Of a DNA stretch of 64,000 bases, positions 1-12,239 are shown one piece after another (positions within the stretch are counted from its first letter, which is position 1; every line of letters begins with the position of its first letter). Made by a program: the position numbers and the translations under genes. Source of the DNA: Gnetum montanum (Eukaryota > Streptophyta > Gnetopsida > Gnetales > Gnetaceae); contig MNCI01019003.1 of NCBI GenBank assembly GCA_015680685.1, positions 352,472-416,471 on the forward strand, in the 5' to 3' direction. Below the pieces are notes generated by a model. The model had not been told where the DNA came from, ran no database searches, and saw only the letters and a program-made list of their open reading frames with translations.

Positions 1-298
1 TCTCTCTACCTTAGTTGCTATATCATTTACCAATTTTTGGATAGGTAGAGTCTTTTTCTAGATAACATCTTCCAAGTTTTCATCCTCTTTCTTATCACAT
101 ATCCATGTATTGCATTTTCTTATTGATGCATCTCTATTATACTTATCAGCTAACTCTCTCTTCTTGAATCCTTCTTCCTCTTTTGCTACTTGGTTAGTTA
201 GTCTCTAAATTCAATGGGCAATCATTTTAGATAATTCACCTTGGGAATAAACCGTAAGGGTCTCTCTAGTTTTGTTCTTAAACCCTTCTACTATGTAA
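1..298 (-). pseudogene. gag fragment of a second Athila-like copy, fused to A1
   Basis: The minus strand, read leftward from about 298, encodes a piece of Athila-type gag. It includes ETLTVYSQGEL, then a VAKEEEGFKKRE segment and an LPIQKLVNDIATKVE segment. These align in the same order with the gag of A2 (17460-17720) and A4 (45740-45850). A few stop codons interrupt it. It directly follows the end of the envelope-position ORF of A1, with no LTR, primer site or gag N-terminus in between, so it is a joined fragment and not the start of an element. The rest lies beyond the window edge. Confidence 0.7.
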
Positions 299-299
299 T

Positions 300-3007
300 T
301 ATTTTATCTTCTCCTCCTTACTTTGGGGATCGTACATGGTCCATGTAGCATCACCAATGTGGCCTAGTATAGGAACATCCCATGGATAGGGTATTTCAGG
401 GAAAAAATTCTTCACATTGACAAACTAGGTTGCGAATTGTTTGTGTTTGACATGAACACCTTGACAACATTTTGTAGTTCTTGGTGGTCACTCATTCTAT
501 AGGTTATGTTCTCAGTTATTAACTATTGATCAGTGAAGTGCTATCTAAGAACATCATGTTTAACATTTTTTATTTTTAGCTTTTGCTTCATTTCCTTATG
601 ATGCTTGAACTTGACCTCATACAATAGGTACAAGCTAGTCACTTGCTTCTCTAGTTCTAACCTTGGCCTCTTGGTAGTTAACATTACCAAGTTTGTGTAA
701 TGGAGGTTTGTGAGCTCCATGTACTTCATCATCTCCTTGATTTGCATCTTATTAAGGTGGATATCTACCTTGTTGTATGTGTTCAGTCCATCAAAGATGA
801 GTTGCTAGATGTCACCACCTTGCTGGAGCTATTGGAGGACCTCCTTGACTTTTTCCTTTACTAGTTTGATTTCTTTTTCATTGATCTTTTTCTGAAGGTC
901 AACCTAGTCCCTATAATGGTTCTTAATCCTTTCAAATTTTAGGACCTCATTTTTCTAGGTGACAATTTCAATTTTAGATGTTTGGTGAAGAGCACAGACT
1001 TCCTTCATTGAGAAATTACAATTTTTTTCTATCACCATTCTTAGGTATGGTTACCTTGGCAAGATACTCATGCTATTGTCTCATATAGTCAAACATTTGC
1101 TCCTTTTGGAGCTCAATCTTACATAGGCAATAGTTATTCTTGGTTAGAACTACATTCTCTTTGTGGATTTCTAATAAGTCGTCCTTAGTGTTATAAGCCA
1201 ATGTTGTTGCTATAGACTCATCAAAGACCACAATCTTCTTAGCATTCTTAACCACTTCAATTTTTTCCTAAGGCTATAGAAAAGCTTCATCTCTAGTTAA
1301 GGCCTGACCGAAAACTTTGGGATTAATGAGGCAAGCTCTTAATTTCACAACTTTAGTAGCTAAGCATTGATTTTTAGCTATGGTTGCATGTATTTGGGAA
1401 TTGACAATGAGGTACTTGCCGTTAGCATATGGCAACATTGACTAGGTTATAGTGATGTCATCTAGAAGGTTAAAGACCTCCAAAATTAGTGTCCTAGTCT
1501 CCACTAGTCATTTTAACAATTCATCATGTTGGGTTACTCTGAATCTCCTACTTGTTGCTCCTATAGACTTCTACACATCTCTAAGTGTAGCAATATCTAG
1601 CATAGATGCTATAGGAACATTGAGTGATTTTCCCATTTGGTTATCCATCATCTTGATCATTATTTCCTTCTCTTGATACTACATCACCAAGACAATTATC
1701 CCATTTCCTTCCTCTAGGCACATTGAGAATGTAGTGTTTTTTTTTTAAATATCTTTAGAAATTGTTGTTCTAGAATGAGCACTATTACCTCTCAAGCATT
1801 AGGATTTGAGCACATAGATGCCTGAGTTCATTGGGAAGAAAACATTGGTGTTGTATCTTCCAACTAGCTGATGCTATGTGTGACCTCATTGAAGTTAATT
1901 AGGGTTGGTCAATAGATAGATGGATCCCTAATTAATATTGCCTGCTAGCAGTGTAAGAGTTACTCTCAAAGTTTTTGCATGTGCTCCATGGTAGCACAAG
2001 TCTCCAACATTGTTTTATGAGTGGGTGGTGGTGATGGCTACTCCTCTTTTTAAGTCTTGATAGGAACCTTATCTTTTACCATTTCTACCCAAGAGGTAGC
2101 AGAAGCATGTCAAAGTATGTCATAGGAATAGCAAGCTATTCCTCTCCTTTTTCATAATTTTCAAATTAGGAACAAGAAGGGGATTTCCTTTCTTCAATGC
2201 TTATTTTCCTTAAAGTGCTTCTCTATCTCAAGATAGATTAGTTGTGAGAGATTAATAGAAAATTTCCCACTTAGAGTGATGCATGCATGGGCAAAGAAGG
2301 CTATTATCTTGCTTGGCCTCATCATTGGATTGAGGTGGTAGGCTACAATCTTGAAGTATGGTTGCTCTACCATTGTGAGTGCACCATATTCCTTGCTATC
2401 AACTCCATAGCATTGCTGCACCCATTCCTTCTTTGCCTCTAGGTTTTCTTCTATTGAGATTTTTACGAAGGCTTCCCTAGTTTCTAGCAACATAAGGGCC
2501 TAAGAGATGGCCTCCACCAAGTAGGACACACTAATGTCCTTGATTTTCAAAGCTATCTCTTCTACCTATTATTCTAGAAGAGATAGGTTTTCCCCATGTA
2601 CCATTCTCCATTGGAGTAAGAATAGGCCACATGGGAGAACTCTACAACTGGATTCTGACTTCTTCTAGGGTGAAGTTCAAGAAGTTACCAAATTTCAGAT
2701 CTTGGAGAACCGAATGTTGAATCTTATTAGCCTTAATTTATCTAAGGTAAGCATCTGTCAAGGTGACCTCAAGGTTTGGCCTTGGTTCCAATGCCTCATC
2801 CTAGTGGAATTGATTTGTTTTAGCTTCACGAATCTATTGAACACATTCCACTTCATGCTCCTCCTAAAGAGGTTATGTTGCATGTGTCTCAGTTGCTTAT
2901 CCTTAGGGCTATTTTGGCTATTGGCCCCTTCCAATTTTTGGTTCCTTATCCCTTAGTTGGAATGGTTCCACCTTCTCTCCATGTTTATCCCTTGGTTTGG
3001 GTGCCAT
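300..3007 (-). pseudogene. Envelope-position ORF of A1, degraded
   Basis: This is a long ORF remnant downstream of pol, at the place where Athila elements carry an envelope-like or accessory ORF. It opens at 3007 with MAPKPRDKHGEK; A4 has the same MAPK start. A globular part at about 2490-2194 (PYFKIVAYHL and GKFSINLSQLIYLEIE) matches A4 at 49518-49740. It resembles the 'putative plant transposon protein' domain found in plant retroelements; I judge this from the general pattern, not from a search. A predicted coiled coil follows (about 1260-540), then a conserved C-terminal signature near 380-330 with FPEIPYPWDVP. Several stops and frameshifts break it. No signal peptide or clear membrane segment is visible, so an envelope function is not supported. 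Function unknown. Confidence 0.65.
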
Positions 3008-3432
3008 CTAAAATCATAACATGCCCATAGATTAACATTTTTGTGTAATTTAAATAGTTTTTGTACCTTGCCTCTTTGGATTAGTTACACTTGGCCAAGG
3101 TGTAGTCATGGAAAATTTGATTATTTTAATATTATTTTGTCATTATTTCATTTAGATGGCTACCAGAGTTTATTGGAAAGGTTTAAATCTCATGAATTAG
3201 TGATTTTAACATTATTTTATTAGTTAAACCTTGTGGGATTTAGAAACAATTTGAAAACTTTTTCATAAAAAGCCTAAGGTTTTTGGCCCCCATGATGTAG
3301 AGCTCACCTTCGATAGCTATAGCACTAAAGAATTGGGTTAATTAGACAAGAAATTTGTGAGATATGGGCTCTAAAAAGAAAAACAAATCCTCTCTTTTTT
3401 TGAAGTAAATGGGAAAAAATTCACTAAGTGTT

Positions 3433-3565
3433 GTGCCTATAGATAGAGTTTTTATGTTGCATCGATGCAATCATGTCGATAGGATCACATCGATATGATT
3501 GCGTTAATGAGGTCATGTCAATGCAACTAGCTACGTTGATGGGATCTTGTCGATGTACCTAATAG
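3433..3565 (-). promoter_or_regulatory. Internal U3-like promoter module of A1
   Basis: Read on the minus strand, this is an array of ATCGAT and GACATG type motifs, ending in a TATA-like CTATCTATAGG at about 3446-3436. The envelope-position ORF starts about 430 bp downstream, at 3007. Two 10-mers, CATTGACATG and CATCGATGCA, and the 8-mer GATCCCAT also occur in the U3 of the same element's LTR (12130-12239). The sequence after the TATA box is not LTR-like. Promoter activity is inferred. Confidence 0.5.
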
Positions 3566-3599
3566 GAAAAATTTTTCACCATTGAAAATGAAGGAAAAA

Positions 3600-4940
3600 T
3601 AAAGAGTTTTTGCATCAAAGTGAAGTCCATAAGAAGCCAAAAAGGCCAACATCATGATGAAATGCTTGAAGAGTGCGAGAATGTTCATAAAATGGAGATT
3701 TGTCTTAGAGAATTTTAATGAAGGAGTGCATAAATGACATAACCAATGTGGAGTACAAATGATTTAAATGCAAAAATGTCAAAGGGATGAGAAACTTAAC
3801 CAACCCAACCAAGGACTATGCAAGTGGGTCCTCCCCATAGTAGGCTCATGTCTTTAATACCCTTACATGTCCTCAAACCAAGGAGTCCATGGAACTTCTA
3901 TATGATTAATGGTTATGGTTAGGTAAGGACCAAATCACCAAAGAAGCCATTGAATAATTTTTTCCATATCAAACTAAGAAATTGAATGAACATGAGAAAA
4001 GGTAGTGAGGTGTGTTAATGGAAGGCATAGGTGGATGAGAGTGTGAAATGGAGTCTCGTATCATGGTCACATGAAGTCCCTTGTGGATTTGTGGTTAACA
4101 TGACTTAAAAACATCCATCCTTAGTCCAAATAAAAACCAACTAGTTTTAGTGAGTTCACATTGACACTCTTAGACTCATCCATCCTCCCAAGGTATAAGA
4201 ATATCCCCATAAATCAATCATCATTTCTAAAAGAGAAGAAAAGACATGAAAGAAGTAAGATTAGCCTTAGTTAAAGGGGACCTTTAGGCATGGGCAGCAT
4301 ATATTTCTAGTTCCATAACTAGTGTTTGTATATTGTTATTTTGTCTAAGGGGTATGCTTTGAATTCCCATTATTGTGTGTTTTTTTTTTGAAATTTTGGA
4401 TGGAAACCCCATCATGCAAAGATTTTTCTTCTAGTTATTGATCAATAGCAGAATGGTAAAAAATATATGGAAACACTCATGCACCTAAGAGGGTAGGGAA
4501 GTTCAAAGAGCATTAAATCATGTTGATGTCACATCCTTATCGATCCATTTAATCCTTCCCAAGCTTGAAAAATACTAATTTCATAAGTTCATTAACAGTT
4601 TCATTTTAAGAAGGGACCTCATACTTTTAAAATAAGAGAACACCATAGAGTTTTGTCGATGGGTGGATGATGTGGACTTACTACTTATTATCATGAAAAT
4701 AAACCATGTCTTCGTTATCAATATCAAAATTCAAAGATAGAATCTAAACATTAGCAATCAAATAATGTTATACTATAAACCACCATCAATTGACAATTGC
4801 ACCAAGTATTGGTGGCAATAAAAGGAAACATAAAAAAAATTCCAAACCAAATAAAGTAAAATATAGAAGAAATTGTAAAATATTAAAGAAAGAGAAAATG
4901 TACTAAAAATAATGTAAAATAAAAACTATGGAAAACAAAA
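3600..4940 (-). other. Conserved noncoding spacer of A1 between integrase and 3' ORF
   Basis: No convincing reading frame is present. The minus-strand sequence matches the spacers of A2 (23440-24300), A3 (37260-38650) and A4 (47060-48420). The shared parts include a block with CCCATGCCTAAAGG at about 4300-4270, seen in A2 as CCCATGCCTGAAGG. The conservation across diverged copies suggests an untranslated element with a role in the life cycle, such as splicing, RNA structure or packaging, but nothing here shows which. Confidence 0.6.
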
Positions 4941-6250
4941 AAAAAATGAAAACTGAGGAGCCACTTTGATTGATCAGCATGGATGGCCACTTCCCCTACA
5001 ATTGAGTTGAAAGGAGAAGATCTAAAAAATTGAGCATGCTTGTACATCCATTGAGGTATTGTACTCACTAGCTCTTTTGGGTTCATAGAAAGATTTGAGT
5101 TGTTGCATGTTGACCAATAGCTTTTTTAAAGGATTTTTAGATTTATAAATTAACATGGCCCTAGAGGAAAAGATTTCATAGATAATATAAGGTCCCTTTC
5201 ACAATGTTTGGAACTTAGTTCTTTGTGGCATGTGTGTTGAATTCTAGTATAGGACCTTATCTCTTGGTTGAAATTTCACTTTCTAAATTCTAAGGTCATG
5301 ATGTTGCTTATTGAATAACTTATGCACTTCATTAAATGACAAGGCCACTAGTTGGTTCTCATCTAACATGTTGAGATTTATTAATCTTTCTTTCTATGCT
5401 AGGCTAAGGTCAAGGAAAAGGTCAAAGGAGGTTGATAGTGTATGGAGCTATGCTTGGATGAAAAGTGTTGGTAGTTTTCCATACACAAGCTCATAGGGAG
5501 AGTAACCAATAAGAAGTTTCCAAGTAGAGTAGTAGGCCCAAAGGACATCATTGAGTTTGGTGCTCCAATCCATCCTATATTTACTAATGCTTTTTGTTAG
5601 TATTTTTGTGATCTTCCTATTTGTAACATCTGCTCAACCATTAGCTTAGGGGTGGTATGAAGTTGCTAGTTTGTGTTCAAGCCCCAAGTGCTGCATGAGC
5701 TTCTAAAAGTTGGTGCTTGTAAAATGAGTTTCATTGTCAAAAATAAGTGCACATGGCACCCCAAACCTATTTACAACATGTTGTTGTGCAACTTGAGTAG
5801 CCGTAGAACATGTGCAATCGGTGACAACCATCACTTCTACTAACTTTATACAATAGTTAATAGTTACTATGATATACACCTTTTTGTTAGACATTGAAGT
5901 GTTAGGACCCATGAAATGAATATCCCAAATATTAAAGGATTCCAATGGTTGGATCCACTATTGAGTTTTGTTCATATGAGCAGTCTTTCCACCATCATGT
6001 TGGCAACATTGATAGGAGTGGATAAAGTGGTAAGCATCCCTAAAAAGTGTTGGCTAGTAATACCCTACCATGAGGATCTTAATGGCCATTGACATCCCAA
6101 CATAGTGGCTCCCACAAGGGCCTTCATGAGCATCTTGAAGAATGTGTAGTTGATCATCATCAAGTACATACCATTGAACTAGGTCATCAATGCACACCTT
6201 ATAAAGGTGTCTATTGATTTCAATAAAATGTTTTTCCTAGTGAAAAAACT
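4940..6250 (-). pseudogene. Integrase of A1, inactive
   Basis: Integrase inserts the element's cDNA into the host genome. The minus strand shows the DDE-core start at about 5926-5911 as WDIHFMGP, where plant gypsy enzymes read GIDFMGP, so the first catalytic Asp is now His. The second catalytic region is visible as ALIFDNETHF near 5770-5745. Upstream (about 6040-5960) is the end of the zinc-binding region. A C-terminal piece with QFFRSSPFNS at 5086-4940 matches A2 at 23293-23420. Many stops and frameshifts separate the pieces. It lies in the usual gypsy order after RNase H. Confidence 0.75.
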
Positions 6251-6419
6251 ATTATTTCTTCATCTTGTTCCAATTCTGTGGCATCTATTGAGTGAGAAGG
6301 TAGGTGAAAATGCCATAGTACCAGTTAGTTTTAGTGGGTACTAATTCAATTATAGCTCTGGCAAAGAGAAGTTCATTAGGAAACTAATCTTTAAGTGGAT
6401 TCTTCTATTCTATTTTTAT

Positions 6420-6900
6420 CCCATCTTAACTGAGACAAGTGATCAAAAAACACATTCTTGGTCCCCTTTTGATCTACCACTATTAGGTTAAATTACTATA
6501 ATATTAGCAGCGACCATATGACATAGGGGCTTACCATCAGCTTATTCATTAAGAATTGGATTCCATTGTGGTCTGTGTGTACAAACATCTTGTACCCAAG
6601 CACATAGTGCATGAATTTTTGTAAGGAATACACCACTACCATTATTTTTTTCTCCATGGTGGTGTAGTTTATCTATGCACCCCCAATGCCTTCTCACATA
6701 GTGGATGTAGTAAGGATGTTTTTAATCAGCCAACTATGTGAGCATAGCTTTCAAGGCATAATTGGATGTGTCCATCATGATGTGGAAGGGTTTGGACTAG
6801 TTAAGTGCTTGTAGAATTAGATTTTCCATGAGCTTTTTCTTGAGTTGTTGGAATGCATGCTTGCATTCCTTAGTGCACATATACAAAGCATCCTTCTTTG
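6420..6900 (-). pseudogene. RNase H domain of A1, degraded
   Basis: On the minus strand the segment around 6885-6700 reads ECKHAFQQLKKKL, then a PFHIMMDTSNYAL block. This matches the end of RT and the start of RNase H in A2 (20390-20510), A3 and A6. In active copies this domain removes the RNA strand during reverse transcription. Stops and frameshifts are frequent, and the conserved DHLSRL-type end is barely visible. It sits between RT and integrase in pol order. Confidence 0.65.
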
Positions 6901-6949
6901 TTAGCTCCACCAACAGTTTGATGATCTTAGAGACATTTTTGATGAAGCA

Positions 6950-8030
6950 CTAGCAGTAGCCAAGGTGGCCAAGGAATGACCCAATATCTTTAACTTATTC
7001 TGACTATCAAGTAATTCCTTGGATGATCCTTATTTTTTTTAGGATCTACCTCATTTCCTTTTTGAGAAATTCTATGCCCCAACACAATGCCCTCTTGCAC
7101 CATCAAGTGATTTTTCTATCGGTTGAGCCTAAGGTTTTTCTCCATGCATCTTGTTAGCACATGCTCAAGATAGTTCAAGGCTTTCTTGAATGTATCCCCA
7201 TAGTGAGAGAAGACATCCATGTAGACTTCCAGCCTACTACCTATCTATTATTGGAAAATGCTCAAGACAAGGTGTTGGAATGTTGTAGGGGCATTGAACA
7301 AGACAAACAACATCTTTCTATATGTGAAAGTCCCCCAAGGACTCATGAATGTGGTTTTGCCCTAATCCTTTGGTGTTATCTAGATTTGGTTTTAGCCACT
7401 ATAACCATCCAAAAAGCTGTAATAGTAATGCCCAAAAATTGTTTCCAACACTTGGTCCACAAATGGCAATGAAAAGTGGTCCTTGTAGGTTTCCATATTC
7501 AATAGCCTGAAGTCGATGTAGAACCTTAATTTTTCATCTTTATTTGACATGATCATGAGTGGGATAACCCACTTACTATCTGCAATGGAATAGATGAACC
7601 TTACCTTGATAAGTTGTTCAATCTCCTCTTTAATAATCTACTTCAATTTGGGGTTTTGCCACTATGGCTACCTCTTTGGTTTAATGGAGGAATTTATGTA
7701 GATGAAATGTTGGCATATCCTTCAATCAATTTTAGTTAGCTCATGATATGACTAAGCAAAGTTTTTTGGCCATTTTTTGATTACTTCCAACAACTTCTTT
7801 TTCTACATAGGAGCAAGGCTAGCATTCATAATGACTAGCTTGCCATTGTGTAGAAAAGCATATTCCATTTTGGCAAGTAGAGTTTTTAACTTAAGGGGTT
7901 CATGTTTAAAGCTCTCAGGGATTTTCAACTCTCCCTAATTGATGTCATTAGGTTCATCAAAGAGTTAGCAATAGATCTTCTCCATTTTTTCATACCTTTA
8001 ATGTAAGCACTTGTTAGGCTCTTAGTATAT
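6950..8030 (-). pseudogene. Reverse transcriptase of A1, inactive
   Basis: Minus-strand fragments follow the Athila RT pattern. The catalytic motif reads VYMDVFSHYG, where the Athila lineage normally has FMDDFSVYG. The second Asp codon, at 7214-7212, is now Val (GTC). The following segment, TFKKALNYLEHVL, is the normal continuation toward the RT connection region. Several stops and frameshifts occur. The enzyme would have copied element RNA to DNA in cytoplasmic particles, and this copy cannot. Confidence 0.75.
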
Positions 8031-8289
8031 TCCATGCACAATGTTAAACTGCTTTCAGATTTAGCTATCAACAATTGGGTGCATTTCTATTTTGTGGCTA
8101 TTGCCTACTGGTACCTTTGAATTTCTGTGACATTTGCATATTGCCTACATGTTGTGATTGTTGTACTCTTAACTTTCCATAATTTTTGCATGCAGTGACA
8201 CCCTATGTCATTATAAATGATGCATGGAATGTGCTTCCTCTCATTTTCTCTAAATTCATTTTTCTTGAAAATCTCCAAGGAGAGGTCTC

Positions 8290-8620
8290 GAATTCACAAC
8301 CATGTATCTATTATACTTAGCTAAGCCCTTTCCATGGTGATTTGGAAGTTCCCCTTGCAGTTGTCTACCTAGATCATTAGGAATTCATAGGATATGACCA
8401 CCCATAGATGGTGGTCATACTGTCCTTCATCAATCCCAAGGAAATGGTGATGGACAAATCTTTCTAATTAAGACAAATTTTTCTTTTCTTAAGAGGAGGT
8501 AAGTTTCAAAATTTTTACATTTCATGAGAGATCAAATTGACACCAAAACCTAAGTCTAAAAGAGCCTTGCAATGCTCATTCTTGATAATTTGCAAGTAAA
8601 TGAGAGGATTCATAGGATCA
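8290..8620 (-). pseudogene. Aspartic protease of A1, degraded
   Basis: The active-site region on the minus strand (8570-8529) reads KALLDLGFGVNLI. It resembles the Athila-type motif DLGASVN. A downstream block with TTIYGWSYP (about 8425-8395) matches the protease ends of A2 and A6. The protease would release gag and pol proteins from the polyprotein. Stops interrupt the C-terminal half. Confidence 0.65.
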
Positions 8621-8849
8621 AATCTCTTCCTAGGAAGGTGTCTAGCCTTTATCCAACTTGTGAAAGTGTGAATCAACATTATAGTATGCACATTGGGAGG
8701 TATTTGATTTTAAGAAATCTCAAAGGATATTGCAGAGGAGGAAGGAGAGGCAAGGTCAATAGCCACAGGTGTCTATGAGGGCTTAGTAGGATCCTTGGTT
8801 TGAAGAGGATCATTTTTTAGGCTTATTATCTGAACCACTTAACTAGGGA

Positions 8850-10704
8850 GTTGGCTGTAAGTTAATAGTCCTTGTGGTGTTTCTTTATTACAACTACATT
8901 GGAATTTCACCTTATATGAATGGAGTGTATGGAAATTGAGTTGAGGGTGGAGGTACAGGTGTAGAAGGATGATGAGGTTAATATGGAAATGGGGATTCCC
9001 CTCTTGAAGATTATGCTTTATAATACTCAAGAGGATAGTAATGATGTTGAAAAGAGGCATAACTAGAAGAGTCATGTGGAGAAATGGACTACTAAACATA
9101 GTACCTGTATGGATCTAGTTATTAGTAAGGGTATTATTGTCTTGGTGGTGTATCCCTCATGGTTGTGGGTGTTTTCACTACTGGTATTGCTCATGATTTT
9201 GAGGTGGAGCTCCACTTAGATAGTAGGCTTGTTGGTGGAACTGCCTATAGTTTCCTTGAGGATAAGGCAACCTCTTGGGGTGCTCACCATTTTTCAATTT
9301 AGGATTGAGTGCATACACTATAAATTATTACAAGTGTGACATGACTAGGCAACATCCCTTAGGATACTCATATTGGTAGATTTTACACCCACCACCATCA
9401 TCTATCTTGGAATCCACAACCTCTTTAATGGTAGAAGGTTTGCTCTTATCCCTTTGATGGGTAGATTCAGTTTCCTTCATTCTTCTTTGGTCATGACTAC
9501 TACATTATTCATTGAACTCCTCTCTAATTCTAAGAGTAGTTTGAAACTCTTCATCTAAAGAGTTCCACATTTGGTATACCTTGGCCAATATTTCAAAAAA
9601 ATATTTTTATATTGGTAAGGTTTTGCATTACACCACTTCATTAATTGGTACCTCCTCCTAATTATCACAAAATCAGACCTTTCTTTTGTGAATGGAAGGA
9701 TCCCAATTATACTCCTTTACACATTTCTTAGCTCATCTTCTTCTTTGGCCACTTGCTCTATCAATGTTTGGATTAGATGAGCTCTTAGTTCTAAAAGCCT
9801 CCATTTGGCATAAACCCTAAGAGTTCTCCTTATTTCTATTCTAAGCCCATCTATGATATAACATAGTTTCTTCCTTTGAGAAAATCCATGGCCTAGGCAT
9901 CTATGCAATAGAGAGAGTAATATATACCCATGGTCGCATCCAAGGATTCATGTGTTCCTTACTTCCACCCTTTGATTTGCTTCCTTAGGTTGGACACTCA
10001 AGAGTATGTTTGATACTTATCATTAAAGAGTTCAAGCACTGTACTCCATTGTCTAATTGATTCTAGTTCTAAGGACTGGTACTAGCTTTCAGCCTCCTTC
10101 ATGAGTATCCTAGGGAATAGCTTTAGTTTCTGCCTTTCATTCTCAATGTTTTGTAAGAAGCATGCATTGTGAAAGGCTTAGAGATGATTTTGTAGATCAA
10201 AATTGAATCCCCCTTCAAAATTAGGGATATTATTCATGCTTAACTATTTGATTCAACTATGTTTCATGTGCCTTGTTGGAATTTTTATGACCTTTGCAAT
10301 GTTTACCATATTATTGGTTTCAAGCAAGGAATCATCATACTCATAGCCCCTGTGATGATCATGATGCCTATGATGCCCCTTGCTATTCCTTCTTTCTCTG
10401 TGGTGGACTTCCCTTGATTACCCATATCCTTGGTCTCTACTATTCTAGTGGAATCTGCAATCATCTTTGTTCCATCGGTCACCTCAATCATAGTCTCTCC
10501 TTTTATGACTTCGATTGGAGGTGAAGGAGGAAGATGATAAGGATGATGAAGGTGAAGAGAAAGAAGGACTAGTACTAGAGTAGTGCCTACTACTTCCTCT
10601 CCTTTAGTCCCAGCCATGATCACCATGTTTGTCATTATTGTGATTCTTATCATTATTCCTACCTTGATTTCCTTCTTTGGAGCCCCCATGGCCATGGAAC
10701 CCAT
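8850..10704 (-). pseudogene. gag of A1, degraded
   Basis: The minus strand encodes an Athila-type gag capsid region. The best piece (9908-9717) contains HRCLGHGFSQRKKLCYIIDG and a VAKEEDEL end, matching A2 at 17350-17550. Upstream, at about 10700-10300, lies a low-complexity stretch whose proper frame is rich in His, Asp and Ser, as in A2 and A6. Downstream is the Pro/Tyr/Gln-rich tail. Gag would form the particle shell. The reading frame is broken in many places. Confidence 0.7.
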
Positions 10705-11363
10705 TTTTCCCTAAAAAAATATTATTTATAGTTAACTACAAATTCTGATTAAGGATCCCTTCATTGAACAAAAGGGAAGGAGATTTTGTGTTTTGAAAAA
10801 CCCCCAAGAGGGGATCCTCTCCTTTCTTTTGGCCTAGTAGGAACAAGGGGTTTGTGAATCATTTTCCCTTTGGTGACTCGTAGAGAGTCTCTAGTTCCAT
10901 CTATCAATCTTTGCTCCATTGTGCATCTATGGGATGATAATCCTAGTAGTCATGATCTTGCACAATGTCCTCAGCATTAATCCCCTGGATACCCAATCTC
11001 ATGAGATTTTTGAGTAGCATCATAGAAATTAAGCAATCGGGTGGCAAAATTCTTGTTCCTTCATTGTAGTTGTTCAGCTTGGTGCAGGATGAAGGTGAAA
11101 TTTAGAACATACTGATCTAGATGAGTATAGATTACTTTGCATTACTAGGGCATAGGTGGTTTTGGGCCTTCTTGCGTTTGATTGAAAGTGTGCTCTAACA
11201 ATAGTGGAGATTCTTCCGTATGAGAAGAAGCCATATTAGTTCTTGCAAAAAATAATGTGCTTTTTTTATTATTATTTTTATAAATTATTTCAACTTTAAG
11301 GTTTATTACAACATTGTTGGATAATTTCATTAACTTCTAGATAGTACACATAGCTAACAAAAG

Positions 11364-11382
11364 TCCCTAATAATGGTGCTAA
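11364..11382 (-). promoter_or_regulatory. tRNA-Asp type primer-binding site of A1
   Basis: It lies directly next to the LTR end. On the minus strand it reads TTAGCACCATTATTAGGGA. The plant tRNA-Asp complement is TTGGCGCCGTTGCCGGGGA. Twelve of 19 bases match, and all seven differences are G-to-A or C-to-T transitions, as expected from methylated-cytosine decay. Confidence 0.7.
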
Positions 11383-12239
11383 TGATGAGCAACGAGTAAT
11401 CCCTACACCCAACCATTCAAATCACTAACATTAATTAAGTGATCTAGTCAAATTTTGTAGACTTTAGCTCTCTAAGTACACTTGATCTAGGTAGTGAATT
11501 TCAAGGACATGATTTTTGTCTTCCTAATTCCACTTGTGAGTTTCAAGGGTATGGTTAAGTGTGACTAAGGCACATGATATGTATCATTTTTATGTTTTTC
11601 ATTTAATTCACCGATGTGTAAAAATAAAGTAAATAAATGCTAATTAATCTAGTAACTAATTAATGGTTAACTAATCCTAACATAAGTATCCATTCCCATC
11701 TATCATACACATCCTGAACACATGACAATGCTACTAGGATACCAAATGTAAATGCTACTAGGACTACAAAGTGTTAATGTACGCTCGAGATGGTCATACT
11801 TATGCATGTTAATTAGTTGCTATTAATTAATTAATTAAGTGCATGAACATAAATTTTATAAATAGTAAATTCATTAAGGAAACATTAAGCTAAGTACAAG
11901 TGCTACAAGGTTTATCAAGAAAGCTTGTCTTTGTTGTCATTCACACTGAGGTGTCTAGGTACATCAATGCTTAAATAAAGATCCATACTCTTTTCAACTC
12001 CTACTACAAGCACTTAGAAAATATTCTAACTCTTAAATAAATAAAATACAAGAGTTTGGATAAGCTATGAATGAATGAATTCCATAAATGTAGTAGGTGT
12101 GCACATTTACATAGGCAAGACCAGACAATGCACCAATGTGTATGTGTTGATGCATCAAACCATGCATCGATGGGTACTCATTAATAGGAACATGTCAATG
12201 GGATCGGGTTGACACATTCACATTGACATAGTCCAATCA
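11383..12239 (-). repeat. 5' LTR of A1 (857 bp)
   Basis: On the minus strand the LTR starts TGATTGGAC (12239) and ends GCTCATCA (11383). The last part, with GTTGGGTGTAGGGATTACTC, matches the LTR ends of A2, A4 and A6. A U3 motif array lies at about 12239-12130, and a decayed TATA box (CCTATGTAAATG) at about 12116-12105. The tRNA-Asp type primer site follows immediately. No second LTR of A1 is in the window. Confidence 0.8.

Larger units (their letters stand above)
300..12239 (-). mobile_element. A1: Athila-like Ty3/gypsy retrotransposon, 3' LTR lost
   Basis: From right to left it runs: LTR, primer site, gag, protease, RT, RNase H, integrase, noncoding spacer, internal promoter-like module, envelope-position ORF. 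All parts are on the minus strand in normal order, so this is one element. It ends at about 300, where it joins gag of another copy. All coding parts are broken, and the RT and integrase catalytic residues are lost. Confidence 0.8.

Noticed and set aside
2194-2493. Envelope glycoprotein for the 3' ORF
   Set aside because: Position alone suggested it. No signal peptide, fusion region or membrane anchor is seen in any of the three copies, and the C-terminal half looks like a coiled coil.
8572-8778. Plus-strand open frames within 7161-9558
   Set aside because: They are antisense to the minus-strand pol and gag of A1, whose motifs are clear.
10303-10704. Open frame of 133 codons rich in Met, Ile and Thr (minus strand), and a similar one at 59357-59656
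   Set aside because: Both are the wrong frame of the repetitive His/Asp/Ser-rich part of gag. The proper frame gives HDHE and DRDEDKHH text shared by A2 and A6.
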